A DNA stretch of 64,000 nucleotides from Thunnus maccoyii (Eukaryota > Chordata > Actinopteri > Scombriformes > Scombridae). The translations under genes were made by a program, and so were the position numbers. Location of the stretch: the NCBI RefSeq assembly GCF_910596095.1, contig NC_056540.1:17510501-17574500 (forward strand). The letters run 5' to 3'. The first letter of the stretch is position 1. Every line of letters starts with the position of its first letter. The notes under the pieces are model-generated. The model was not told the DNA's origin. It saw only the letters and a program-made list of their open reading frames with translations, and did not search any database. Below are positions 27,926-42,261 of this stretch, piece after piece.

Positions 27926-29332
27926 AATGAATAAATAACTAAGTAAAAATACATAAACAACCAAATAAAACAAAATTAATACATATTAAATAATAATAAT
28001 AAAAAAAATAACTACCTCCTTCAAACTATATTTCACAGAAAAATCAAGGCTTTGTCATTTTAATTGTGTGAATAATTAGTTGAATTTAATAGTAAAGAAT
28101 ACATCTCCAAAGGCCAATCTGACTTCACAATGACAGCAGACCTCAGACTGTCACTGAGAAACGGTTTCACTTCAGAATAACAGCAGACGACCTCAGAGTG
28201 TCACTCAGACAGTATTAGGAGCCACAAGCCAATAATCAATAGTAACCCAACAGATATTAGAAGTAGATTAAATGTAGATCTTACATTTTTTCTTAACTGA
28301 CTTTCAAGTGATCTAAATAAAAAATGTACGGCTAGTTTCCTCCTGTGTTTACACACGTAAATTAAAATTTCATCAGAAATCACTTTAAACTTTTTTATGT
28401 TTAATGGTAACGTTGAATGTATATTTAGTTAGTCTATGTATTAAAATTTCATCATTTGGGAGAAAAAGCAGGTTCCATTATTTAGCCTTCAGATTGTGCC
28501 ATGAACAACATTAACAACAGCTTTATTATTTACATGCTATAAAGAAAAAGAATAAGAGCATCTAAAATTCTTCAAAATCTTTTAAGCCAAATTCGGCACA
28601 AATAAAGTAACTTATAATTTATTTGAATTACACTTTATATGTCTTAATAAAGTATAACTTATATACTATACTATACTCTGTATAAAATATACTAAAGTGT
28701 ATTTGAATCAGTTCTAATCTAATCTAATTTAACCCTTACATACTGTTCAGGTCAAATGTAATCAATTTGTTCCTTTTTGAGAGCAGTAAAAACACCCTCA
28801 ATTTTTTTTAGTCTGAAATTTTATGACTTTTATATAATTTTATTCCTAAAGTGACCCTGAATATACAAAAATGGATTTTTTTGTACATACTGTAGAGGGT
28901 TTCCTGGGTTAAAAATGATCCATATTTATTCCACAATTCAAAAATCACCATTCAAAAATTGTTGCATTCCTCACATCCAGTAATTTCACTCAAATGATGT
29001 TATATTCTCCTGTTTTAGGTAACAAATGACCATAGTATAGTGTGATTTTTCTATTTTTTTCTTCATGAACAAATATCATAAAACCTAAAGAATACACTCT
29101 CTCTGCTCTCTCAATCAGCTTAATTGAATATTAATCACCCATTCATTAATAACCGAGGTATTTATGAATGACAAATAGATTTGTGGTTCAGAAGTTTGGT
29201 TTAGGGACTAATTAAGAGGGGACACTGTGTAGGGTCAGGATATGAATAAAGGGTTAATGAATATACCTCTCTTGTGGTGGTGGTCATTATATATATACTG
29301 TATACATACGTTCCACCACATTGTTGTCATAA

Positions 29333-29338
29333 TTTATT
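29333..29338 (-). terminator. Possible smtnl1 poly(A) signal
   Basis: AATAAA on the minus strand about 350 nt beyond the smtnl1 stop codon at 29685. It is the nearest canonical signal I found downstream. Usage is inferred. Confidence 0.4.
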
Positions 29339-29684
29339 AGTTTTAATTGTCACACAAACAACTTTTCAATTCAGAAATGTGTCATTTAATGCAACATTTT
29401 CTAGGAATACATACAATAAATGAAAGAACTGAACATTTCTACTTTTTGTGCTCAAAAACAAACATATGCAACAACACAGCAGTGAATGAAAAATAAAATA
29501 CAGCACAGTAGACACGACACAGCGGACTATAACATCACATTAACAGCATTTGATTGGAGCCGACCTGATGCACCTCTTTCCTGTGTCAGTATCAATCCAA
29601 CACCAAGCTAAGACTTACTCAATGTCGTACCTCATCAACAATATTTTGGTCTTTTCAGTCTTTTTGTTTGCTGTCAGCACTTTT

Positions 29685-33706
<4,022 letters not shown>

Positions 33707-33709
33707 GAT

Positions 33710-34850
33710 GTTCAGATATGGCTGATTATCCACTGGATCAAAGCTCAAATCAGATTTAATGATCCCTCCTGTCTTCTCTAGAAAGTTTTCATTCAGTCTA
33801 AAAGTGAAGCCTCTTCACTGGCGCCCTGCTCAGTGTCTCACTCTCTGCTTCTCACAACTTTTAAGAGTACGTCTCCCTCCCCGTCCCTGTCTCTGCCTCT
33901 CCGTGTCTCTGTCTGCACTGCCGGGTGTTTGTGATGTGTGTGTTGGTTTGTGGATATCCACCCTCACCCTCCTTCACCCGACACCCCCTCCCTCTGCTTT
34001 GTGAGGATTCCTACGCTTCTTTATCTGACCTTTCGAACAACACAGGGACCCGAAATAGAATCATAGTGACATAGGCACAGGCCAACGGGCTGGACAGCTG
34101 CGTCTGCTGTGGAAACCGTGGCTGTACACACACACGTGGATGCGTGCATGGAGTCCAATAAACACTTGTGTACTCACATACAACAGCCCCTTCTCTTTTT
34201 TTCCATCTATGAAGTGTTGACTCGAATACTCCTGATATGTTTGAATGACTGCAGGTGTCATATAGTCAAATTTAAAATGGCAAAACAAATTAAAGGGACT
34301 TTTTATCAGTAAATTTGCATGAGTTTATTTGCAAGATTGCAAATTATTGGATACTAAGCACTCAAGTGGTAGAAAGGGGAAACACTTTTCATTCTTTTTA
34401 TTTCACAGAGGGTCACACACACACACTCTCCTGTTCTCTCTGTAGTCAGATTTCCTGTGAACAGTTTTCTCTCTCCATGTGCCTGGCTGTCAGAGTAATT
34501 TTAATAAATCTGCATCAAGTGAATTACCCATTCTTACTTCACACATCTCATCTTTCTGCATTTATTTTCACCTTTGTAATGTCCCATTTGTCTCCTTGTC
34601 AACCACTACCTGGGTTTACTTTTTCTCTTCCACTTAACAGTCTTTCAGATAATACCATAAAGTGTTTAAATGGCTTGAACATATAAAGAAAATATTAATA
34701 TACTGGTTAACAGCTTCTTAAAACTTGAATGAGTCGATACACTAAATGGTGTATCGACTCATTCAACACAAAACAGATGGTTTTAAAAATAAACGTCTAT
34801 CTTTATTTCCACTCTGTCATTATCTTGTCCTTCCCCCACATCCTTCTCTA
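33710..34850. other. DNA upstream of smtnl1, no gene seen
   Basis: Includes the presumed smtnl1 promoter and 5' UTR, which I cannot delimit, and C/T-rich tracts near 33830-34010. A perfect 18-bp inverted repeat lies at 34725-34766 (separate entry). No coding exon is supportable. Confidence 0.4.
34725..34766. repeat. Perfect 18-bp inverted repeat with 6-bp loop
   Basis: Left arm TTGAATGAGTCGATACAC (34725-34742), loop TAAATG, right arm 34749-34766 exactly complementary. It lies about 100 bp left of the first sequence shared with the tRNA array. Confidence 0.95.
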
Positions 34851-34854
34851 CTCC

Positions 34855-35300
34855 TTTCTGTCTTGGGGGCTATAAATATGTTGACGGCTTCTTGTGTATC
34901 TGTTCCACTCCCTCCCTCTCTCGGCCAGACGCAGGAGCACAACTGTCCATCTGTTGTACTTTATATGTTTGTATAACTTGAGGGCTTGTTGCTGTTAAAT
35001 AGGGAAACAAAAGGAGATGATGAGAGATTTTAATATAAAAACAATGTGTTAATGTAATGTGCTAGTGAGTGTCTGTGTGTGTGTTTCCACAACAGATGGC
35101 CTCAGATGCCTCACTTTGTACTGTGTTGCGGTGAACCACTCTTCTTGTTGTCTTCTGCTCCTGGAACTAGATGTATAAAAGTGGTAAAGCTTGGCACAGT
35201 ATATACTCACAGCAACTTTTGTAGACAGTTCTAACCACATTGAATTATGTTATTTTTATTGTTCCTTTTGAAGCTTTCACAATTATAAACTCATAATGCC
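34855..35300. repeat. Copy of the secreted-gene upstream flank, no gene attached
   Basis: Shares with 41225-41475 and 56440-56960 the block GGCTTCTTGTGTATCTGT, then ATATGTTTGTA, ACTTGAGG and TTATAAACTCATAATG. In the other two places this block lies immediately upstream of a member of the secreted-protein family. Here no such gene is seen on either side, so it looks like an orphan flank at the left edge of the array. Confidence 0.6.
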
Positions 35301-35309
35301 AATTTAAGC

Positions 35310-35381
35310 ACTTGGTCATGTGATTTGAACATGCAACCTTCAGATCTGGAGTCAGACACACTATCATTGCGCCACAAGATC
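35310..35381 (-). pseudogene. Degenerate tRNA-Trp copy
   Basis: The anticodon arm CTGACTCCAGATC and B-box TGTTCAAATC remain, but the 3' acceptor strand no longer pairs with the 5' GATCTTG, and the D-arm has substitutions (AATGATAGTGTG). It is the leftmost tRNA-like sequence of the array. Confidence 0.7.
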
Positions 35382-35753
35382 TGCAGTTATAAACTGTAAT
35401 GGCATCTTAGACGAACCTACAGGTGGTCGACTCAAGACTGAGCCAAGATACATTAATGAAGGCCTTGGCCCAAGATTTGTGTTCTTTGCACAAAAGAGAA
35501 ACAAAGTGACTGCAAAGGCAAAAAGCTATGATTAACTTTAAATTGCTTGTATGAGTCCTCATACCTGTACAATGGAGGCATTGTTTTTCCAGGAGGAAGC
35601 ATTGTCAATCAGGCATAAACTATTTGTCATACAGTGATGCTGCATGTTTTAGGGTTGGTGCATTGTCATCCCAGAGGAGGCCACTGCCATGTTTAATCAT
35701 AGAGTAAATGCAACCTCTTAGTCATTCCAAGGAAGTTGTAGGGAACAAGTGTG

Positions 35754-35825
35754 TGACTCTGACGTGATTTGAACACGCAACCTTCTGATCTGGAGTCAGA
35801 CGCGCTACCGTTGCGCTACAGAGCC
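35754..35825 (-). tRNA. tRNA-Trp (CCA), class A variant
   Basis: 72-nt cloverleaf with anticodon loop CTCCAGA (CCA). Acceptor GGCTCTG pairs with CAGAGTC (one G-T), T-stem GCGTG/CACGT, D-stem GCGC/GCGC. The acceptor sequence differs from all other copies. No CCA end is encoded, as usual for eukaryotes. No T4 run lies near the 3' end. Confidence 0.88.
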
Positions 35826-36181
35826 TGCTATCTCAAACTGTTATGGCGACTTAGAACCATGCTATACAAGTACAATATCTATCACTGCAGCAGGATTCAA
35901 GCCTGAACTGAGATACATTGATTAAGACTTTGGCCAAAGACACTGTGCTCTTCATGCAAAAGATATTTCTTCATTTGATGTTTTGACTGTGGTAGTACAG
36001 AATGCCGTGCTTAACACATAGCACCAAAATTTATCATAGGGGTTCAATTTAGCTGAGATCTAGTGACAGCAAAGGTTAAAACATATGATTTACATTATTT
36101 TCATGCTCTTATGATGGGGGCATTAGCATCCTGAAAGAGACTACTGCAATCAGGACAGAAATGTTTCATCATACAACTGCT

Positions 36182-36240
36182 TGACTCTAATGCAATTTAA
36201 ACATGAAACCTTCTGATCTGGAGTCAGACACACCAGAATA
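36182..36240 (-). pseudogene. P-slot tRNA-Trp relic, 5' part lost
   Basis: Keeps CTGACTCCAGATCAGAAGG and a T-arm-like CATGTTTAAATTGCATTAG, but the D-arm and 5' acceptor are replaced by unrelated sequence. It is the least changed anticodon arm among the P relics. Confidence 0.7.
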
Positions 36241-36295
36241 TAGAAAGATGCCATACAAATGAAATGTCTATCACTGTAACCTGAGCCTAGATACG

Positions 36296-37492
36296 TGTAG
36301 AAGGGTTAGTCTCGCCTTCACCTCACTTTTACCTGCCTAGCCCCACGTAGTCACTTTTACCTGGCTGGTCACGGCCACTTATGTCACTTCCCCTTTTTGT
36401 TAGTATGTTACTTTCCATATAAGGGAAACGCCAACAGCGCAATCAGGTCCCATTCAATTACCATCTGGGCACATTATAAATACTCATTGAATACACACAC
36501 AGAGAGAAGTGTTTTCCCGTCACGTGTGCCAGAGTGCTATAGTCCCCGGTGATCAGCTGGCAGACAGGGAGTTTGGTCTTTCTGTTCGAGGTGCAGACAA
36601 CCCCAGCTTTTGAACATCCAGATCTGTGGGAGACAGATTTCACTTGTAGAGGGGTCTAGTGCAGAGGAGCAGTTGAGCTGCGCCATAATTGGCCGGGGTT
36701 ATGGCAGAGGATAGTTTGCTACTGTTTTGCCTATAGTTTTTTTTGTTATTATTTTTTCTCTTCTTGGTTTCTTTTGTTTAGTTATATTTAGTGTTGTTTT
36801 TGCCTCTTTTGGTTTAGTATATTTTGACTGATTGTAGGATTGGTTGATTTGTGTTATCAGACGAACCCACTGCACCTGAAGGACCTCGTTAGGTATATTA
36901 ATGCTGTCTCTGTGCCCCTTTATTTAGCTTCAGATACCTGGGCTGTACTGTGTGGGGGCTCTAGCCGTATGGGTTGTTGTGCACCTGCATGCAGATAAGT
37001 ATTACATGGCACCTAGGGGTGTTAGTTTGGTGTGTGTGTGCGTGTGTGTTTGCAGTGGTGGCAGTGCTGTGAAGGCACATGGTGATATAGTCGTGGAAAA
37101 AGTGGTTAACCTGTACCAGTCAGCCTGGCTTGTTAATATGTTTTTTTTGTTTTCCTTTAGAGTGAGGAGTATTTTGAATATATATTTTTTTATTATATGC
37201 ACAGACACAGCATGATCGTGAGGGTGTGTGAGGCATTTTAACTCTTAAATACCTACTTGGCAGATATTAACTTTATTATATTAATAAATTGATCTCTGGT
37301 TGTATTACAACGCCACTGTCATTTTTATAAATTGATCTTTTTAAATAAATTTTGATACAATTGGACTCGAAGCCACGTCTCTGTTTAATTTCTTTACACT
37401 TATCTGTGTGTTGACCTGTATAGAGTAGGTGGTCTTGGGGGGAGCCCGGGTTAAGGTGGGATTAGCCTTACCCTCCAGTTAGGCAGGTCACA
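36296..37492. mobile_element. LTR-like insertion (probable solo LTR)
   Basis: A 1197-bp segment beginning TGTAGAAGGG and ending GGCAGGTCACA interrupts the array unit just after GCCTAGA. The unit resumes with GGTTCCTTTATGTCC. Sister units (for example near 50795) show the uninterrupted site, with TATG at the junction, which suggests a short target duplication now diverged. TG...CA ends and a T-rich interior fit a retroelement LTR. Family is not determined, and it appears older than the 49.4 and 51.3 kb insertions. Confidence 0.5.
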
Positions 37493-37971
37493 TTTGGTTC
37501 CTTTATGTCCATCAGCTTAAATACACAACAACCATATATATCCAGACAGGTGACACAGTACAGGAGAAAACAATCAAGTGTGTTATTAAGGGGATGGGCC
37601 ATGACAAGCCTCCACAAGAGATACAGAGTATATATTCTCCAAAACTCTTCTAGAGGGATGAACTCAGTTCTTCCAAAATATATTCCCTCATTTGGTGTTT
37701 AGATGGTGGTGGAGAGTGCAATCTAACACTGGTCTAAAATGGCCAATAGAAGTTTGATTGGGTTTACATTTAGTGATTGCAAAGATCACTCAGTGCCCAG
37801 GGGATAATGGTATTGTCATCCTGGGAGACAGCACTACCAAACCACAGAGTAAAGGTAACTTCTCAGAATACCTATACCTGATTGCACTCCCTCAGCTTGA
37901 CTGTAAACAGTCCTCTTGAAAGATTAACAATGCTTAAGCCCTCCACCTGTTCATATGAAAGTGGCCATCTG

Positions 37972-38043
37972 TGACCTTGATGTGATTTGAACATGCAACC
38001 CTCTGATCTGGAGTCAGACGCGCTACCATTGCACCACAAGGTC
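37972..38043 (-). tRNA. tRNA-Trp (CCA), class B, weakened T-stem
   Basis: Acceptor GACCTTG/CAAGGTC pairs perfectly and the anticodon loop is CTCCAGA. The D-stem is GTGC/GCGC (one G-T). The T-stem reads GCATG/CACAT with two mismatches, both explicable as CpG decay, so this copy may be non-functional. Confidence 0.7.
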
Positions 38044-38606
38044 TGTTGGTCACAGTTTAAAAAGGAGGTCATACAAGTAAAAGGTCTATTATTGTATCAG
38101 CCAGCAGGATTCAAGCTTGAGCCAATATACTGCTCTGTTTTATGTCTATTACCTGGTGTTAATTAGTAATGCTCATATTTTCCGTTACTGGTTCTAATTT
38201 TGCATTATTATTCCAATTATACAACTTATTTTGCCCTTGCAACATTTTGTTATTTGAATGCTGGTTTGGCATCTGGCATTAAACACATGGAGGAAGACCT
38301 TGACCCAAGACGTCCATGTGCCACTTAGGGCGTTCTTCTTCGAGAAGATATTCCCTCATTTGGTGCAGTCTATGACATGTCACTTCAAAACTCGCCACCA
38401 GTGTTCAGTTCAGCTTTGATGACAGAGAAGGCCATAGCACATGATTCACATCACTTATCAAACCAATGAGTGACACTTTATGCTCCATAAAGTTGGGGCA
38501 TTGTCATCTTGGAGGAGGCCAGTGCCATCTGGATACATGTGTTTGATCACAGAATAAATGTGACCTCTCAGTTGCTCAGAGTAAGTCACAGACAGTTGTA
38601 ACCATT

Positions 38607-38678
38607 TGACCCTGACGTGATTTGAACACGCAACCTTCTGATCTGGAGTCAGACGCGCTACCGTTGCGCCACAGAGTC
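38607..38678 (-). tRNA. tRNA-Trp (CCA), class A
   Basis: Acceptor GACTCTG/CAGGGTC (one T-G), D-stem GCGC/GCGC, anticodon CCA, T-stem GCGTG/CACGT. All arms pair. Outside the acceptor it matches the general vertebrate tRNA-Trp as I recall it. Confidence 0.9.
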
Positions 38679-38727
38679 TGCTGTCTCAACCTGTAAAAGT
38701 GTTTTAGGTGGATGGCATTTTTACAAT

Positions 38728-39945
38728 CTTACAATCTTACAGCAAAGGTGACAGCAAAGGCCAAAACATATGATTTAAATTATTTTCATGCCCTTACAAT
38801 TTTACAATTACAATGTTACAATTTCATTTGGCAGATGCTTTTATCCAAAGCGACGTACATCTGAGAGCTGATTAAACACAAGCAGGGATCTAGAGAGAAC
38901 AACGAGAGTAAGCGCTATAAAGCTAAGTTTGACTCCGATTGGATGTAGATGTGGTGCACAGAGGCAATGCATAGAGTGCACAGATTGCTTAGAAGCAATT
39001 TTTTTATTTTTCATTTTTTTGTATTTTTGATTTTTATCTTCCTTAAGTCCATCAAGTGCAGAGGTGTTCGTGAAAGACCTAGGTCTTTAGTCTTTTCTTA
39101 AAGATTGAGAGGGACTGTGGATCAAACAGAGTTTGGTAACTCGTTCCACCACCAGGGAACTACAGAAGAGAAGAGTCTAGCTAGTGACTTAGGGCCCTGT
39201 TGTGGTGGTGGTATCAGGCGCCTTTCGTTGGCAGAGCGCACTGAGCGTGACGGAGCATAGACCTAAGGGAGTTTTGTAAGTGAGTGTCAGGGTTTTGAAT
39301 TTGATGCGGACAGCAACTGGGAGCCAGCGGAGGGATATGAGCAGCGGGGTGATGTGCTGTTTTGGGCTGATTGAAGACCAGCTGTGTCGCTGCATTCTGG
39401 ACGCACATGTGGGAAGGCCTGCCAGTAAGGAGTTGCAGTAGTCAATACGTGATATTACAAGAGCCTGTACCAGGAGTTGTGCTGCATGCTGGGTTGATTC
39501 AAGCTGGACACTGATGTTTTGTTATATAAAGGGACTGCCTGGGATGACAAGGAGCTTGAAGGTTGAGTTGGTGGCGTTCTTTCATCCATGCCGATATATC
39601 GGCAAGGCATGACGAGATCCGAAGTGAGACTGTGTGGTCTTTCGGTGGGAACAACTGGAAGAGCTGGGTATCGTCAGGATAGCAATGGTATGAGAAACCA
39701 TGGGAGCAGATGATTACGCCAAGTGAGGTGTTGTATATTGAGAAAAGAAGGGGACTGAGCATTAACCCTTGGGGAACCCCTGTGGATAAGCCGTGCGGTT
39801 TGGACACTTCTCCCCTCCAAGATACTCTAAAATATCTCTCTGAGAGGTCAGACATGAACCAGCAGAGGGCAGATCCTTAGATACCAAGCTCAGTGAGTGT
39901 GGAAAGGAGGATTTGGTGGTTAAATGTGTCAAAGGCAGTAGTAAT
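38728..39945 (-). mobile_element. L2-clade LINE, 5'-truncated
   Basis: The minus strand encodes reverse-transcriptase pieces: LSTGVPQGLMLSPLLFS, then YPDDTQLF (family YADDTQ catalytic box with A changed to P) at about 39499-39855, and downstream the conserved thumb-region motif RWLPVAVRIKFKTLTLTYKT at about 39265-39330. It ends in the fish L2 3' tail (GTCGCTTTGGATAAAAGCAT) followed by ATTGTAA-type repeats at about 38790-38825. Frames are interrupted, so it is a dead copy. Shorter pieces of the same 3' end recur through the array. Confidence 0.8.
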
Positions 39946-40143
39946 TTATAAACTGCATGTTCTTATACAACTCTTATTTACAAGCCTGAGTAAGTTTTAA
40001 TATGCAAAAAAAAGGGACCACCAAGACAGTTTTCCAGGATGTAACTTCCTTTCCATTTTGACCAGTAAACATTTAGTTTTGTAAAATGCTTGCTGCCCTC
40101 TGAAGGGTAACAGTAGTCTTAAGCCAGAGTATTCGACAAGATC

Positions 40144-40149
40144 TTTATT
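40144..40149 (-). terminator. Poly(A) signal of the 40 kb secreted-gene copy
   Basis: AATAAA on the minus strand in the context AATTCAATAAAGATC, about 40 nt beyond the stop codon. The same context is conserved at 54958 and 63078 in the other two copies. Confidence 0.65.
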
Positions 40150-40189
40150 GAATTCAGAGAGCTTTGCTCATGCTGATGAGATCCACCAC

Positions 40190-40686
40190 TTAGTACCCAT
40201 GGCCCTGAAAGACAGGAAAGAGCAACATTAGTACAAGTAACAATAAGGCTTAATATTGTTGTCTTACTGTCTAGCTTACCTTGCTCAGGTTGTATCCACC
40301 AGTTTGGCTATAAATTGGTACTTCATACCGCTGCCAGTGCTGCATGAAGCTGCCATGAGAAGGAGCAGATACGCCACCTGTTGCACCACCTTGTCCATAG
40401 GGAGCCATCACAGGTGGCCTGGGGTCCTCAAAGCTCTGGGGGACTGCAAAGGTCTCAGTCTTCTGTGCAGGACCGGGGTTATTGGAGACGTGGTATCTGA
40501 TGTAGTGAACGTCATGCCAGTTGTCATTCCTTGCTTGTTGCTGCTGAAATGACTGTGGCTCAAGGATACTGGTTGGTCCAGGTGGACTCACTTTCTGAGG
40601 TCTATTGAAGCCAATGCCACGAGTGCCACCTGATATCTCCTCACCCGCAGAGAAGATACTGGGAGGTGCAACAGCCCAGTTGATGT
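40190..40686 (-). CDS. Secreted Pro/Tyr-rich protein family, partial copy A
   Basis: Two exons remain on the minus strand: 40280-40686 (407 nt, fully open, phase-compatible with copy B exon 4) and 40190-40204 (GHGY then stop; copy B ends GHRY). Shared stretches with copy B include DINW.VAPPSI.S, DVHYIRYH, NPGPAQ, FAVPQSFEDPRPPV and GGYN. The exon is 195 nt shorter than in copies B and C, a multiple of three, and lacks the central Pro-rich block. Splice sites, stop and poly(A) signal are intact. Exons 1-3 were not found; sequence upstream of a donor-like site near 40826 is a coiled-coil gene remnant. It may be a 5'-truncated duplicate or part of a rearranged gene. Function is unknown. Confidence 0.6.
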
Positions 40687-40845
40687 CTGAGTAGAGGAAT
40701 TAAGAGAATTATTAGCAGTTTCCAATGAAACTCCTACCATAGATAAAGAATTTATTTAATTCATTTAGAAACAAGACCTGCCACTAATAGTTGATGTATA
40801 TCCAAAAAAGCACTTGAATTGTTACCTTGTGAACGTTTATATGTG

Positions 40846-41165
40846 CAGCAGCAGGCTGAGTGAGAACGAGAGACCAAGCTTCAACAGGAAGCGCAGCAGC
40901 TCGAGGAACAGCTGAAAATATTCAGAGGCAAACCCATGCTAAAGCTGATGCAGACACCTGACAGCAGCTGCTCAGTGATGCAAACACAATTATCTCAGCA
41001 CTCAGAGCAGCTTGGATCAGAGCACCAGTGATGTCAAAGACACAACATCATCACAGCAACTGCAGGACTCCACTCTGCAGCGTCAGGAGTCCTTCAAGAG
41101 ATTCCAGCACTATATAGAGACCTATTCAAATATAACTACAGAGCCCTGGACAAGGCCCTGAGAGT
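40846..41165 (+). pseudogene. Coiled-coil gene fragment (unidentified)
   Basis: The plus strand translates to a Gln/Glu-rich heptad-like stretch (RETKLQQEAQQLEEQLKIFR) with an in-frame stop just before it, followed by another frame reading DSTLQRQESFKRFQHYIETY. The frames are broken and I see no splice sites, so it is a decayed duplicated or retrocopied exon piece. The parent gene is not recognised. Confidence 0.4.
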
Positions 41166-41224
41166 GCAGCATTCCCTGATGCACCTTTATTTAACCTCCT
41201 TTCCTAAACCCCTTTGTGAGGCAG

Positions 41225-41475
41225 GTTGAAAAGCAGCCCCGACCAATCAGAGCCTAATCAGTTAATGATGGACAGCTGCTGGTGAATGACTCTCAGGTAA
41301 GATGGATCAGCTTATAAATATATCAGTGGCTTCTTGTGTATCTGTCCCACTCTCTACATCAGAGGATCACAACTATACATGCGTTGCACATCATATGTTT
41401 GTAAAACTTGAGGACTTGCTGCTGTTAAATAGGTGTCTTGTTAACCATCTGGTCACTCATGGAAACTACAGAAAG
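41225..41475. repeat. Upstream-flank block of the secreted-gene family (second copy)
   Basis: Matches 56440-56660 closely: CAATCAGAGCCTAATCAGTT, GACAGCTGCTGGTGAATGA, GGCTTCTTGTGTATCTGTCC and ATATGTTTGTAAA. In the complete gene this block lies directly upstream of the transcribed region. Confidence 0.65.
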
Positions 41476-41476
41476 T

Positions 41477-41530
41477 TTGACTTTTCTGATCTAGAGTCAG
41501 ACATGCTACCATTGCACCACAAGATGGTCT
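41477..41530 (-). pseudogene. Truncated tRNA-Trp relic with CTA anticodon
   Basis: The D-arm and anticodon arm survive (ACTCTAGATC, loop CTCTAGA, anticodon CTA), but the variable loop and T-arm are missing and only a few 3' bases follow. CTA would read the amber codon, but the gene cannot fold as a tRNA. Confidence 0.65.
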
Positions 41531-41784
41531 GCTAATGGTATCTTAGATGGATGCTATACAAGTGGCCAAATCAAGATACACTGATGAAGGCCTTGGCCCG
41601 AGACATATGTTCTTTGCACAAAGATATTTTCTCACATGGTGTTTTGATGATGGTAGAGGAGAATATTGCCTGATTTGAGTTTACATTTAGTGATGCATAG
41701 ACAACTCATCAAACTGCAAATGTTCCTCATGAAGTATTAACAATGCTCAGGCCAACCACCTACTCATTTGAAGGTGATCACTTG

Positions 41785-41856
41785 TGACCTTGACATGATT
41801 TGAACACGCAACCTTCTGATCTGGAGTCAGACGCGCTACCATTGCGCCACAAGGTC
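41785..41856 (-). tRNA. tRNA-Trp (CCA), class B
   Basis: Acceptor GACCTTG/CAAGGTC, D-stem GCGC/GCGC with AATGGTA loop, anticodon CCA, T-stem GCGTG/CATGT (one extra G-T wobble). All arms can pair. Confidence 0.87.
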
Positions 41857-42092
41857 TGCTGTTGACAACTGTTGCAGCAGGATTCAAGCCTGAACTGAGA
41901 TACACTGATGAAGACTTTGGCAAAAGACACTGTGCTCTTCATGCAGAAGATATTTCCTCATTTGATGTTTTGACAATGGTGATGGAGAGTGCTGTGCTTA
42001 ACATGTCACCCCAAAATTTATCATAGGTGTTCAGTATAGCTGAGATCTAGTGACAGCAAAGGCCAAAACATATGATTTACATTATTTTCATT

Positions 42093-42257
42093 ATCTTACA
42101 ATGTCACAATTTCATTTGGCAGTTGCTTTTATCCAATGCGACGTACATCTGAAAGTTAATACAACACAAGTAAGGATCTAGTCAAGAGAGAGCGTGAGTA
42201 AGTGCCATGAAGCTAAGTTCAAGTCTGATAGGATGTAGGCACCAACAGGCAGTGAAT
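42093..42257 (-). mobile_element. L2 3'-end fragment
   Basis: Carries the inverted L2 tail ATTTCATTTGGCAGTTGCTT then TATCCAATGCGACGTACATC, as in the 38.7 kb copy. It ends at the left border of the inverted segment. Confidence 0.6.
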
Positions 42258-42261
42258 TTCA

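Larger units (their letters stand above)
27300..29320. other. Intergenic region between the zinc-finger gene and smtnl1
   Basis: Contains a hAT-like MITE fragment (27470-27680), a diverged tetranucleotide tract of CATT and CAGT units (about 27785-27925) and AT-rich DNA. A 60-codon minus frame at 28201-28383 with a hydrophobic end has no family match or splice context and is not annotated. Otherwise I see nothing. Confidence 0.4.

Noticed and set aside
28201-28383. 60-codon minus frame with a hydrophobic C-terminus
   Set aside because: AT-rich, no family resemblance, no supporting signals; likely chance.
40846-41165. Coiled-coil frame as a functional gene
   Set aside because: Frames are broken, with no start or splice sites; recorded as a fragment only.
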